From Dermatemys mawii (taxonomy: Eukaryota; Chordata; Testudines; Dermatemydidae): 64,000 bases of DNA. A program made the position numbers and the translations under genes. Where the stretch lies: contig ML677374.1 in NCBI GenBank assembly GCA_007922305.1, positions 6,025,991-6,089,990 on the forward strand, given 5' to 3'. The stretch's first letter is position 1, and every line of letters begins with the position of its first letter. The notes under the pieces are model-generated. The model saw only the letters and a program-made list of their open reading frames with translations, made no database searches and was not told the origin of the DNA. Shown here one piece after another: positions 1-10,973 of the stretch.

Positions 1-929
1 CGTCCCTGATAAATTTATGTCTAGCTGCTCTTAAAAATCTCCTATCTCCTTTCCTTCAGTTTATGAGGTTTCTGTTCTCCCCTCTATTCTCTCAGCGTGT
101 TTATAATGTTGTGCTCTAAGTGAGAACAGACTAGAGTCTGCTCAGCCTTCTACATTCTGCTCAGGAGAACCTGGAGCCCCGTGCTGTGTACACGCCTTCT
201 TTTACACATTAATCTTTGAACAACTCCTTCACATTTTATCCACTGACCTTTACAGCCACAAACTCAAGCAGAACCTTCCGTCCACTCCATGTGGGCTACA
301 TTCCAGCCCAGAGGCACAAGATTCCAGTGCACATACCATCACATCCAGTAACTCTTCACCCAACCCTGCACTGTGCAAAAGTCCAGACTCTGTGTCTTTT
401 GACAGTTGTTCATTGACCGGGGATGCTTTTTGCAGTTTGTTTAACCGTGTGTCTGCTGTGTGTGTACGCGAAGCGACAATACAGTACTGCGTGAGGCACG
501 TTTTCACAGAGGCCGGTGAAACCGGTAGCTCTATGACACTGGCAGATATTGCCAGCAGATCTAACATACTCTCCCAGAGAGGCTTCAACTACTTGAGATG
601 ACTGTGAGCCTCAGGATGAGCAAAATGAATTCTGGCATCTGCTGCTTCACCTTTGTCCAGCTAAGTCGTGGAGCTCTTTGATGCGATGTATCGATTTCCC
701 TACACTTGTCACTAAGATAGCGCCGTTAATAAGATTCATCATCTGATGGGTGGGGTTTTTCCCCTCTGATGGTAAAACATTTACTTTTTGGCATCCTCCC
801 CAAATGTAGCTGCATGTTGTAAAGCGCTCTGTGTTGCAAGATCATGGTGATTTTAGCTCTCTACATTAAACTGCAGAAATGTCCCCCTGTCCTTGCTCTT
901 TCCAATAGCCTAATAGAAAGGCAAGCTGC

Positions 930-1010
930 CAGATCCCCAGCTAGTGTAAGCTGGCACAGCTCCATTGACTTCAGTGGAATAATGCTGATTTACATCAGCT
1001 GAGAATCTGA
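930..1010. repeat. Imperfect palindrome centred on CATTGACTTCAGTG
   Basis: The left arm (GATCCCCAGCTAGTGTAAG...) and the right arm (...TACATCAGCTGAGAATCTG) are imperfect reverse complements around a centre at 962-977. Related palindromes recur in the window, for example at 19646 and 62624, so this is a dispersed repeat. Confidence 0.55.
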
Positions 1011-1419
1011 GGCCATTATACTCACGACTTTACGGCTTCACAGAGAGCAGCACTAGTGTTCATGGAGGCTTTTTGTGCTACTAAAAGCCAAGATCTATAT
1101 CTCAAAAGTTGTTTTTGGTGGTTTGTTTCAGTCCAAATTTTAAATAAACAATCCCATTCACACTTTCCTTGACCTTTCTAACTGTGAAATCAGATAGATT
1201 TGAAATTCCCTGCCTATTCTGGGCTTTACTCCAGCCCTGGAATACAAGGGCAACTTTGGTGAGACCTCTAAAGACCTCCCACATAACCAAGGTAAATGTT
1301 TAACCTGGTATGGGGGGATTTTGGCCTCAAGTTCCCAGTGTGATGGCATTGTGCTGGCTAATTGCCCAGGTAGTGTTTATATGCTCAGCCAGTGTGTAGT
1401 TTGTTATTTTTACTACTAC

Positions 1420-1570
1420 TATTATTATTAATAATAATTATTTATTTTTTTTGGTATTGTGGTAGCCCTGAGGAGTTCCAGTCAGGAACCAGGCCCTCAC
1501 TGTGCCAGGTGTCTTACAAGTGCAGAATAAGAAGTCAGTCTCTGCCTCAAAGAGCTTACAATGAGAAACA
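1420..1570 (-). repeat. CORE-SINE / L2-type 3' tail
   Basis: A (TAT/TAA)n run is followed by the reverse complement of the usual tail: 'capped' short-interspersed wording such as GCCTCAAAGAGCTTACAAT at the end and CAGGCCCTCACTGTGCCAGG in the middle. The same tail occurs at 30241-30372 and 41640-41730 in this orientation and at 7300-7425 and 56085-56215 in the other. Confidence 0.6.
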
Positions 1571-2202
1571 TAGTTTTCACTTTCCCGTAACTCAAAACCA
1601 ACCAATCACGACTTTCCTCTCGCATTTTTGAACTGACTCAACCTATAGATTTTTGGCCCTTCACAATTAAATAAAATTCATACTGGCTGAGCTAAAACCT
1701 AGAGAATTTCATCCCCCTAAAATGAATGTTGTTATGGTATCAAACTTTACAAGTCCTACAGATATTGTAATGAACTGTGTATATGTTACCACTGCACTCT
1801 ACAGGATGGAATGAGAATTGCCGGGGCATTTATCTTAGGACTTATACTGGTGACAGCTAATGGAGGTGTCTTTTATTATCTCAAGTTGTAAGAACCTATG
1901 CTTTGAAGATGGAGGATCAGACTTTATCTGTCCGGTTAAGTTCTGAATGGTAGTGCATTTTAGTGACAACTGTGGCATCCCAGGTGTCTGTGGATTCTTT
2001 GCAAGTCACCAATACTGGTTCCAGCCACATTTTCCTCCATAGCCTGTTTTAAATGCATGCTAGTACATTTAAACCCATTCCTTTGGCTGAAGTGTGGTTG
2101 CATGCGGTGTAAGTCAAGGCAGAGTTTATCCCAAACATACAAGGATGAGCATGAAATCCATGGTCAAAAGGGCTTTAATCTTCATTTTCCCCCCTGCTTC
2201 AG

Positions 2203-2297
2203 GTCAACGTTATGGCCGTAAGTATCTGCACCCGGGAGGTCTATCGGTCCATGAAGGAGAGAAACATTGATGATGGCCATATTATTAACATTAACAG
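2203..2297 (+). CDS. DHRS11: DHRS11 coding exon 3
   Basis: The exon encodes VNVMAVSICTREVYR followed by SMKERNIDDGHIININ. It is 95 bp, enters in phase 0 and leaves two bases (AG) that complete the catalytic Ser with the first base of exon 4. The acceptor is TGCTTCAG and the donor is GTGAGA. Confidence 0.95.
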
Positions 2298-5200
2298 GTG
2301 AGACACTGGATTGTGGCTGTCACTGAAAATAGCCCTCATTTGCTGTAGGTTGGTTTTCTTTTGTTGCTTTACAGTGCGAAGCTCTCCATCCCTGTCTCCC
2401 CTGCTGCTTGTCTCTGGAAGTCCGTCTATATCTCACTGGGAGTTTTTCTGGGCATGTATGTTTTCTGGCCTTTCTGTTTTCGAAACCAAAGATTCATGCA
2501 GCAGGTTGTCAGTGTTACTGACTAGTCCCATATTGTTTCATGCCCTATGTCGTGAGCCTATGCTGTGGCACTTCACAGCTTCTCCTGCTCTCTGTGCCAC
2601 TGTACACACAGTGTTGGGACATAGGCTCTCTCTCCTAAGCACCCACCCTGGCAGTGCTTCATGGACAACATTCTTTCATGGAAAGCCTGAATAATGAAGT
2701 GCTGTGTGGATGAAGTGTTGGATTTGGGAAGGTGAAATTCATTCCTCCAGCCTGGGACCAAGGTACAGGCAGAGATAACAGCTGAACCACTTAGGAATCT
2801 GCATAAACACATGGATCTTCTGGTCTCTTCCCTGGCCCAGACTCTTCGCTGCCCACTGAGCGGGCAAATGTTAGGGGTAGCATGGAGAAGCCGCCTGGGA
2901 AGGGGGTCTCCATTCACAGCTGTAATGTAGGGTTTGCGAGTTGCAGAAGGCCTTTTATTGGCCCTCTGCACTGGGATGATACAATCCCATGTCTGGTCCT
3001 AATATTGACTTCCTGCATATTGTCCTATTCTGTTTGTACCTACAATCACAAACATTCCTCTGACCTTCTAATAAACTCAGGCTTTGTCTACTGGAGATTT
3101 TTCCTGGTTACAACTGTTGGTGTCTATCCATCTATATAGCACCAGTAGAAATCACAGCTTTTAGCGTTTTTTCCCCTGTCAATTCCATGGTGTGGTTACA
3201 CCACTGACGACCACTGATTAACACTCCCAGTGTAGACAGAGCCTTAGTTTCATCTCGTATTGAAGACCTAGGAGTTCGGTCTTTGGGATGGGTCTGAACT
3301 TCCTTTCTTTTTAATTTGTTTTGGGGAACATCAGTAGAGCCAGTTAAAAACTTTGAACATTTTCATTGAAAATTTCAAAATTTTTAAACATTTTGACAGT
3401 AGAGCCAGTTAAAAACTTTGAACATTTTCAATGAAAATTTCAAAATTTTTAAATATTTTGACCACTCTATAAACTGTCAAAGGCAGGAAAGGTTGTCATA
3501 AAAATGTTGTCCCTCCTCCCCCCCTCAAAAAAAGAAAATTCCAAATTTTACAGCTAGCTGTAGAAATCAATTATATGAAAAGAAAAAAAAATCTCTCAGG
3601 GCATGATTCCCTCCCTTTCATTTTATAGTTTAATGTGCTCCTCCACTATTCAGAGCCCATTAGCTCATGTCCTAGTTCACAGTGGGAAAAGGGGAAAATC
3701 TGTATTTACTCATCCATGTAGGATAGGTGTGTTATTTTCCCTCCCCTCTCTTTGGGTTCACTATGGCAGAAATAATTAATTTTTTTTAGTTTGGTGCTCG
3801 TTCCTGTTTTGGACGTCTCATGCTCTTCCCTGTTCTCTCCCCCCAAACTCCCATTTCTTTCTGTTCTCTTCTCAGCATGAATGGCCATAGTGTCGTGCCC
3901 CAGTCCGTTGTTCATTTTTACAGTGCCACCAAGTATGCTGTGACAGCCCTGACAGAGGGGCTAAGACAAGAACTTAGAGAAGCCAAGACTCACATACGAG
4001 CGACGGTGAGTGGTTTTTTTCTCTCCCGTGATAATGAACCGTGGAACACTCGCTTGTGATGTGTGTAGGAAGTTTTACCTTTGAGGCATGTCTTTTGAGC
4101 ACTTCTAAACCAGAGGGCTGAAGACTAGTTCTTGGCTCTGCCTCTGACTTGCTGTGGGCCTCAGCTCTTGGGCGCCCAAACTTGAGATATCTCAGGCCTG
4201 ATTTTCAAGGGATGTTAATCAAACATACAGGTTCTCAGAACCACAGTGTTATTTTGATGGCAGACACAGAGGGAAGTTAGATAAAAACATTAAAACTGTT
4301 ACAACCTGGTTGCCATGTAACACTGCTTTATTTATTAGAATGATAACACATAAGAACCCCAAATAAACAAAGAGCAAGAAAACAGACTGCTCCCTCTGAC
4401 AGAGCAGCACATCTCAGTCAACAGTACTCTGAGCTGTCTGCTAACTGACTGCTGTTAGATTCATATCACATGCTCCCCTACCAACCTCCCTAAGCTGCAA
4501 GAAGGACCAGGAAAAATTCCTGGAATTTAAAGTGACAGCGTACAGTTTTAACAGAGTTTTCAGTATGCTACACACTGAAAATCAGCACCTAATTTGTCCA
4601 AGTTAAACACCCAAAAGTTGAGGAACCAAAATTAAGGATGCTTGTAAAATTTTAACCTCTCTGTGCCTCAGGTCTTTTATCTGTAAAATGGGGTTAATAA
4701 TTCTTATCTACCTCACTAGGGTTTGAGGAGCCTTAGTTTGTGTTAGTAAAGTGCTTTGAGATCCTCATAGAGAGGTGAGTATAGAAATGTAAATGGACAA
4801 GGCCTCGTACTAGGAGTCATGAGACCTGGGTTCTACTGCTGACTTTGTTCCTGACTCACTGAATGACCTCAGGCGAGTCACTTAGCCCTCCTGTGCCTCA
4901 GTTTCCCTATTGGGAAAGGGATGGGGAACCAGACCATGAGACATTACATATGGATTCTGTTGGGAGAATAGTCTTTTTCTGAGCTGCAGTAACTTACTGA
5001 GGAAGCAGGGTAAATATATTAAAAATGGATAATGCCAGTCAGATAGTAGCTTTGCTTGGACTTATTCAGCAGTTATACTGAACTGCAAGTTGTTTTGTTG
5101 TTTGCTTTGTTGAACCATCTCTTTGTGGGGTAAAGGATATCTATCGGAGATCCCCATGGTAATACCCTACAGTGATCATTAAGTCAATATCTATTCTCTT

Positions 5201-8200
5201 AACATAAAGGGGAGTTAGAGATCCCATTAGGATGTGCTCTGTTCTTTTCCAGTGTATATCTCCAGGACTGGTGGAAACTGGATTTGCTTTTAAACTTCAC
5301 GATAATGATCCAGAAAGAGCTGCTGCAACCTACGAGAGCATTAGGGTAAGGAACGGAGAAATGAATGCAGAGGAAATTTACACTGATTGCATGGCTAATG
5401 ATCTAACTAATAATCTTTTAGGGCCCCATGTCTGCATGTTACTGAGCGCTTCCTGAAAAAATGTTCAGCATCCTCAACTCTCATAGAAATCAATGAGAGG
5501 TGAAGGGACTCAGAACCCATTAGAAGGTTCTCAGCACCTCAGCAGGATTGGACTCTTCAGACTGACTCTCAGATTTTGCACTGACCTCCATATATACGTT
5601 GTAGATTTTAATATGTTTCAGTTTTATTTTTATTTTCTTATTTACAAGAAGAACATCCGCATATAAAGATCAACCAATTTTTGACATTTTGAGGGTTTAA
5701 GTTACTTGTGTCTTATTGGAGAGAATATGTATTCATCAAGTGTACTACGCTTTCTGAAAGCTGGATCTTGCAATTTTGGAAATTCAGAAACTAATGAGCT
5801 TCTAGAGATGTTGGTTTAAAATATTTCTAAAAAACTAAGTATCTCGCCTTCAGAGCTCACCTTAAGTCTGATTTATTTAATGAAGTGCTCTAGGAGGAAT
5901 ATAAACCCTCATGCTTCAGGACACAAGCCAGCTTCAAACTAAGGGGGTCAGGAAGGAACCTTACGAAGGAGCAGATTATCCCTTAATTAACGAATGCAGG
6001 GCTTCCGGTACCTTCCTCTGAAACAACTGGTACTCTCAGTGTTGGAGATGGGATACTGGGCTGGATGGGTCTCTGGATTGATCCAGTCTGGAAATTTCAA
6101 TGTTCCTAATTATTACTCAGTTTGTCCATGAAGTCTGGAGTGTCATCCCGTTCCTCATAAAACCCCTAACTTTCTGTTGAGAGGTTGCTTTTCCATATCT
6201 CTCCTAGTTGCATGCCCTCCCCCCATCCCCAAGCAGAACATCGTTCTCGATTTTAGGTGAGGGGCAGAAAGTTTAACTCTGTGAGGAAGTACATCGGGGC
6301 TAAGTGATGGAATCTTCACCCCAACCTATTGGTCTGACCCAGGTAAAACCATGAGCTCTAATCCAGGCCATGAATAAGAGTATCAGATATGGTCTGATCC
6401 TTCTCCTCCCCACCCAATGCAGGATTTTAGCCCAGTGGATCTGTGTAATGCACATTGTCACAGGCCATATCCCTTGTTCACCCCAAAACCTATAAGGGGG
6501 GAAGTGAGAAGTCTTGCTGGGGTGATTTTCCCATGTGTGGTCTCTGCTACTGCTTGCTGCCCTTTGCTTATTGGGCCAGATGTTTTGGGACGCACCCTGG
6601 GACTCGTCCCTTCATCTTTAACACAATGACAATACTGGGAGTTTTATTCTGATCGGCCTTTAGGGTTGTAAATCTATTAAGCAAGCATCTAAATAAAATA
6701 AATCCCATTAAAACAAGCTTAAAACCCAGCCCAAGCCTGCCAGAATCTAGGGAGTGTGATCACAATTTGCCTAACCTAGGGAGCAGTTCTTCCTTGGCAG
6801 CTTGAAAACTTTCTCTGCACATCACACTGGTTAGCTTATGGTACCTTTTTTTGGTAATATGCAGTATGGAACATAAAAGTATCCAGCACAAGTGAGTGAT
6901 GTGCATAGGGTATGTTTAACTTTGATGCTGAACAGTCTGCTTCTGACTAAAGCAGGGAGAGAAGAGTATATATTTTTCCTTAGCAAACAGCCCAATTCTG
7001 AAAATGTATTGATCCAGTAAAATCATCTTTGCGGGCATTAAATTATGACTCTGCCACTGACTGAAAATCTGCCAGAAGAATTTGCAACATGTGTCTCATC
7101 AGGATAGTGTCTGAGGTCCAGAAAGTTGAAATCCACTTTCTAGGAGTGGCAGAGTGGTCTAGTGAACAGCACACGGTACTAAAAGCCAGGAGATCAAGGT
7201 TCTAGTTTCTGTTCTTTTGCTGCCCTGCTTTGTGACCTTGGGCAAGTCACTTTCTCTCTCTCCCTCTCTGCTTCTGTTTCACTTCTGAGTCTTGCCTGCG
7301 TCATCTATTTAGGCTGTAAGCTCTTCAGGACAGGGCCTATCTCACTATGTTTTTGTACGGCACCTAACACAGTGGGGGCCTAATCTCAGCTGATGCATCA
7401 AAGCACTGTTGTAATAGTAATAATAATAGCCAATGCAAAAATAGAAGCAATTGACTTCCCTTGTTAAATTTTTAATGTGGTTTACCCATGTCTGTTTTTC
7501 TTTTTGAAATGCACTAAGTTGTGTTTGTTAAACTGAGCAATTTTACTGTTAAGTTTCTAAGTAATCCTGTGTCTCGGTTAATACTGGTTCTGTCTTTCCA
7601 GTGTCTAAAAGCTGAAGATATGGCCAATGCTGTCATATATGTACTAAGTGCTCCACCTCATGTACAGGTAAGTTGCAGCTCATGTAAAATAACATCTCTG
7701 TGTAACTGAAAGAGTAAAGGGGAATTTTGCAGATCTGACATCTGTTAATCAGCGTTGCAGTCTCCATATCAGCTGTGTGCTTAGGAGCTCATGGTCTAGA
7801 GATTAACATTGATCATTTTAGTTTACACGTACCTTATGGCAATATTGAAGCGGCAGGGATTCAACAGCTAAAGCCTGCATGTCTGCAAGATAAAAAGTTC
7901 CTACGCCCTGGAGAAAAGTTACCTGGGACTCCTGGAACCTAGATAAAATGGAAGGAACATGGACATCTCTTGCCCCTTCTGAACTGAGTCTCCTGATGTC
8001 CTGCTGACCAACTTAGGGCCCAATCATGCTAAGTGCCCAGAGTCATACAGGATGTGTGTGGCGGAGCAGGAATTAAATTCAGTGGTCCTACATGTCTAGC
8101 ACTCTACTCACTGAACCATCCTTCCTCTCCCTCAGCTCTTCCAAGGGGTAGGGAGTACCTCACACAATGACGCCAGGTGGGCTGTTAACAGGTCTGACAC

Positions 8201-9550
8201 ACATGCTAAGTGCACACACTCCCCTCCAGTGGCTGGTTCACACAGAAGATAAGAGGCTACTACTGTTGCTCCTTTAGTCCCAGAAGCCTGTGCTCTGAGT
8301 GCTAAAGAGCACAGGTTCTGTTACCAGTGAGGACACCTGCATGCTGCCAAATTCAGAGTGAAGTATCAAATTTCCAATACTTCAGCGCAACTAAGTCCCC
8401 TGGTTCCTAAACACTTAAGAACTGATCCTCCGCCCCTCGCTGTCTTGCTTTTATGCCTCTATTAAATTTGCATTTGAGGTCTCTTTCACTTGGTAAACTC
8501 CCTTGGGTGCTTTCAGTTGCTGTTAAAATCACAATGGATTTGTGGCTCATACATGAAAATAATTTGAATGTCTCCCTCTGTATTATTCACAAACTCCACT
8601 CATTCCTCAGCTATATGGCCAGATTTTAGGTGCTAAGCACTTTAGGAAATCTGCCTGATACCTATTTTGCACTCGCACTGTGCCTCTTGATCGAAGGTCC
8701 CAAAGGGGTTTTTCTTCTGTGCTTTCAGACGTATTTTTCTACGCTACATAATTTTTCTACCCACTACATAATAAACAAACAGTTGCTTCTCTGATGCATT
8801 TCAGCTCTAGGCTGGTGTGACGTGACAAAACCCCGACAATCCAGGTTTCTAGAGACTCTGAAAAAAATATGAAAGAGTGGAGACCCATGTAAATATCAGG
8901 TTCCATATCACGAGAGCAAGAAAACATGTCAGATGACTTTGGACATGAAAAAATGTCTAGCAAGATCTTTACATGGGCTCCTGCAAAGCCAGGTAGTGAG
9001 ACACATGGATTTAAGAGCTGTCTTCCTGAATCGTTACAGTGGCGTGTTTAGTCCAGTATCCTGTTTCTGACAGTGGCCACTGCTTGCTTCAGAGAAAGTT
9101 ACAAGAATCTGTGCAATAAGCTGTTATAGAATAACCTGGCCATGAGCAATGTTCCTTCCTGACTCTCATTGGGTAGACGTTGTGTTATGCCCAGAAGCAT
9201 GAGGATTTATAACCAATATCAGTTTACACTGTCTTCCTTCTCTCCTGTGTACTAAGATTAAAGTAACTGTAATTCTGTTAGAAGAAAAAAATCATGGTTA
9301 AAAGAAAAAAATGGTTATGAAAAACAAATAAAACCTAATGACTGGTGGCTGAATAATTCTGAAGGGGTCTATATAACATATGCATTGTGTTAATTTGCAG
9401 TATGTTGTCATGTTTCACATATGTTTATCATGTTTATGTTTAGCACACTGTGAACTTCTAAAAATGTGCTTCAGTGCTACTGTAAAATCATGTCTTGATC
9501 TTTTCCAGATCGGAGATATTCAGATGAGGCCTACAGAGCAGATTTCATAG
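2203..9550 (+). CDS. DHRS11: DHRS11, dehydrogenase/reductase SDR family member 11 (3'-partial, exons 3-7)
   Basis: This is an NADPH-dependent short-chain dehydrogenase/reductase; the mammalian enzyme reduces carbonyls and has 3(17)beta-hydroxysteroid dehydrogenase activity. Coding segments are 2203-2297, 3876-4005, 5253-5345, 7602-7667 and 9509-9550. All introns are GT-AG and phases join without a frameshift, giving 141 residues and a TAG stop. These match human DHRS11 residues 120-260 nearly one for one. The catalytic Ser sits at the exon 3/4 junction (ININ-S, residue 151 by human numbering), and the YxxxK pair is in exon 4 (YSATK, Tyr166 and Lys170). C-terminal blocks are AFKLHD and IGDIQMRPTEQ. 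The Rossmann TGxxxGIG and NNAG motifs belong to exons 1-2, before the window. Recognition by family knowledge is firm; the transcript ends are inferred. Confidence 0.95.
2298..3875 (+). other. DHRS11: DHRS11 intron 3
   Basis: The 1578-bp intron has no further exon that I can see. Its main structure is a 65-bp tandem duplication at 3332-3461 in AT-rich sequence. The rest is unremarkable. Confidence 0.85.
3332..3461. repeat. 65-bp tandem duplication, two copies
   Basis: Copies 3332-3396 and 3397-3461 both start CAGTAGAGCCAGTTAAAAAC and differ at only two sites that I can count: CATTGAA against CAATGAA, and AAACATT against AAATATT. Each copy contains internal AAAATTT-type self-complementary stretches. 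Confidence 0.9.
3876..4005 (+). CDS. DHRS11: DHRS11 coding exon 4 (active-site Tyr/Lys)
   Basis: The 130-bp exon encodes (S)MNGHSVVPQSVVHF, then YSATKYAVTALTEGLRQEL, ending in THIRAT. It carries the catalytic YxxxK pair and the start of the helix that follows it. The acceptor is CTTCTCAG, the donor GTGAGT, and it leaves in phase 0. Confidence 0.96.
4006..5252 (+). other. DHRS11: DHRS11 intron 4
   Basis: The 1247-bp intron holds two adjacent MIR/CORE-SINE pieces (4648-4790 and 4797-4935). No other feature is supported. Confidence 0.85.
4648..4935 (+). repeat. Two adjacent MIR/CORE-SINE copies
   Basis: The first piece (4648-4790) is the 3' part: CTGTGCCTCAGG, CTGTAAAATGGGG and AAGTGCTTTGAGATCCTCA. 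The second (4797-4935) begins in the tRNA-like head (CTAGGAGTCATGAGACCTGGG) and runs to GCGAGTCACTTAGCC and CTCAGTTTCCC. Confidence 0.75.
5253..5345 (+). CDS. DHRS11: DHRS11 coding exon 5
   Basis: The 93-bp exon, phase 0 to 0, encodes CISPGLVETGFAFKLHD then NDPERAAATYESIR. This covers the PG loop after the active site and the substrate-loop region. The acceptor is TTTTCCAG and the donor GTAAGG. Confidence 0.95.
5975..6110 (+). repeat. CR1-type retroposon 3' fragment
   Basis: The order of short blocks TACCTTCCTCTGAAACA, GATGGGATACTGGGCTGGATG and TGATCCAGTCTGG is that of reptile CR1 tails. A second copy lies at 37770-37862. Confidence 0.65.
7143..7425 (+). repeat. CORE-SINE, nearly full length
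   Basis: The tRNA-like head (GTGGTCTAGTGAACAGC...GGTTCTAGTTTC) is followed by the core (GACCTTGGGCAAGTCACTT) and the L2-like tail (GTAAGCTCTTCAGGACAGGG ... GTAATAGTAATAATAATAG). Confidence 0.75.
7602..7667 (+). CDS. DHRS11: DHRS11 coding exon 6
   Basis: The 66-bp exon encodes CLKAEDMANAVIYVLSAPPH then VQ, with the SDR C-terminal pattern of a helix followed by the last beta strand. The acceptor is CTTTCCAG and the donor GTAAGT. It is phase 0 to 0. Confidence 0.95.
7668..9508 (+). other. DHRS11: DHRS11 intron 6
   Basis: The 1841-bp intron has a CR1-type fragment at about 9030-9225. Nothing else in it could be assigned. Confidence 0.85.
9030..9225 (+). repeat. CR1-type fragment
   Basis: Diagnostic blocks are TAGTCCAGTATCCTGTTTC, TGACAGTGGCCACTGC and ATGCCCAGAAGCATGAGGAT. 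A related copy starts near 39303. Confidence 0.6.
9509..9550 (+). CDS. DHRS11: DHRS11 coding exon 7 with stop codon
   Basis: The exon encodes IGDIQMRPTEQIS and then TAG at 9548-9550. IGDIQMRPTEQ is the conserved family C-terminus. The acceptor is CTTTTCCAG. Confidence 0.95.
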   Translation: MGDIQMRPTEQIS

Positions 9551-10580
9551 CAAATGAAGAGGAATGCAAGCAGCACCGTGCATCACACCCTTCACACCCT
9601 CCAACAATTTAGGGTTTCATCTGCTGGTTGACAAAATTTTAACTGGATTCCAAGGATTGCATTTGAAGAATTAATTTTCATTTTCTTTCTCTGAGCTGGT
9701 GCTGAGCCAGTAAAAAAGAAAATTACTATTGGTCTTGGGTATCTCTCCCCCTCACTATTACTGTAAACATAATCTGAAAACACTGCAGGGAAGCAAATCA
9801 GTGGAATACTGTATATTATTGGTTTGGGTTTTTAGTTGGGTTTGGGTCTTGTTTGCTGATGCTCCAGACAGACGCAGGTGAAGCATCTTGAGATATTTGC
9901 CAACTTCAAAGCATCACTTGGTTGCTGATTCCTTTCTGCTGATGCACATTCTTTGAATTGTTGCAATGAATTAAATGGCACATGACCTGTCACGTTCTTC
10001 TCTATTTTTTAAGTATTATTGTCAGAGGTGTCTCAGCTCCTTCATATGGCAGTTGTGATTTCCACCTCCTCCCTGATCAGCTGTGACATACTAATGCAGT
10101 GGAAGGAGATTTCCTTTGTACTTAGAACAAAGGATTTGTCTTAATACTCGTCCTCTCTTCTAAAGACAAAACAAGAGACAAGACATCCACAGTCCTCCTT
10201 TTTCAATATACTTAATGCTTCAGATTTTTGGTGTATGTCGTGTATCAGTCTAATCTAATTTCTGTTTCTCTTGCATCTATTCAAAGCTCATTTTGCTGGT
10301 CAGTTATGGTGCATGTGACTCCCCCCCATCACACTGTATCCCACAGTGCCAGAAGAAGTGTAAAGAATACTCCTTTCCTGTTTACATGACTTGTGCCTGA
10401 CAGATCTGAAGTAGTATCTCTGTGTGATTGCCATTTATTTCTCTCTTTCTAGGTAGGTAGGTAGGTAGATGGAGGGAATTTCCACAGGTTAGGGAATGAC
10501 TATCTAACATATAAGTGGCATAGTTAAAGTATGAGTGAGGTGTTTGGTCTTTTTAATAAAGGTAACATAAAATTGTGTAC
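9551..10580 (+). other. DHRS11: DHRS11 3' UTR (inferred extent)
   Basis: The sequence after the stop codon has no exon signals and leads to AATAAA at 10555-10560. A less canonical ATTAAA at 9970-9975 could give a shorter form. The 3' end near 10580 is inferred from the signal spacing, not observed. A short (AGGT)n run lies at about 10450-10468. Confidence 0.6.
10555..10560 (+). terminator. DHRS11: Candidate DHRS11 polyadenylation signal AATAAA
   Basis: This canonical hexamer is about 1 kb after the stop and is followed within 30 bp by TG/T-rich sequence (GTGTACAGTCTTCTTGTG), which fits a downstream element. Confidence 0.6.
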
Positions 10581-10973
10581 AGTCTTCTTGTGATCATATA
10601 TATCCTTTGTACCATCTCACAGCATTCTTGATGGTTTTATATGTTTGATATTTGCATGTATTGACACTTTTTGGAAATACTGACACAGTCTTAGAAATGC
10701 TGTAGGGTGCTGTTTAAATGCTGATTGCTGGAAGCTAGTGAGTTGGAAATGTTGAAACTGAAATGGAATATGATCAGATTCAGGAGTGGGGGGTGGGAGA
10801 GAGGGGGGTGAACCATACTGGAGCTGTCCAGAATGCATGACGTCTAAACTGCACGTATAAAACCTCACTCTGCTCTCATGACCGGTTTTATGCCGGTGTA
10901 ATTCCTCTGAGTTACACCTGATTTGCACTGGTTTAAGCCTGAGGAGAGTCAGGCCCATAGCTGATCACACTAC

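Larger units (their letters stand above)
1..2202 (+). other. DHRS11: DHRS11 intron 2, 3' part (non-coding)
   Basis: No coding exon is recognisable here. I looked for the preceding DHRS11 exon, which should encode an NNAG motif, and did not find it, so exons 1 and 2 lie before the window. The stretch holds a CORE-SINE tail on the - strand (about 1420-1570) and an imperfect palindrome (930-1010). It ends in a pyrimidine-rich acceptor with AG at 2201-2202. Confidence 0.75.
5346..7601 (+). other. DHRS11: DHRS11 intron 5
   Basis: The 2256-bp intron holds a CR1-type 3' end (5975-6110) and a full-length CORE-SINE (7143-7425). The rest shows nothing I can name. Confidence 0.85.

Noticed and set aside
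1..2202. DHRS11 exons 1-2
   Set aside because: No sequence encoding TGASGGIG or NNAG motifs was found, so these exons lie outside the window.
7143..7210. tRNA-like sequence
   Set aside because: It is the tRNA-derived head of a CORE-SINE, followed by the SINE core and tail. The same applies to the other SINE heads, so no functional tRNA gene is called.
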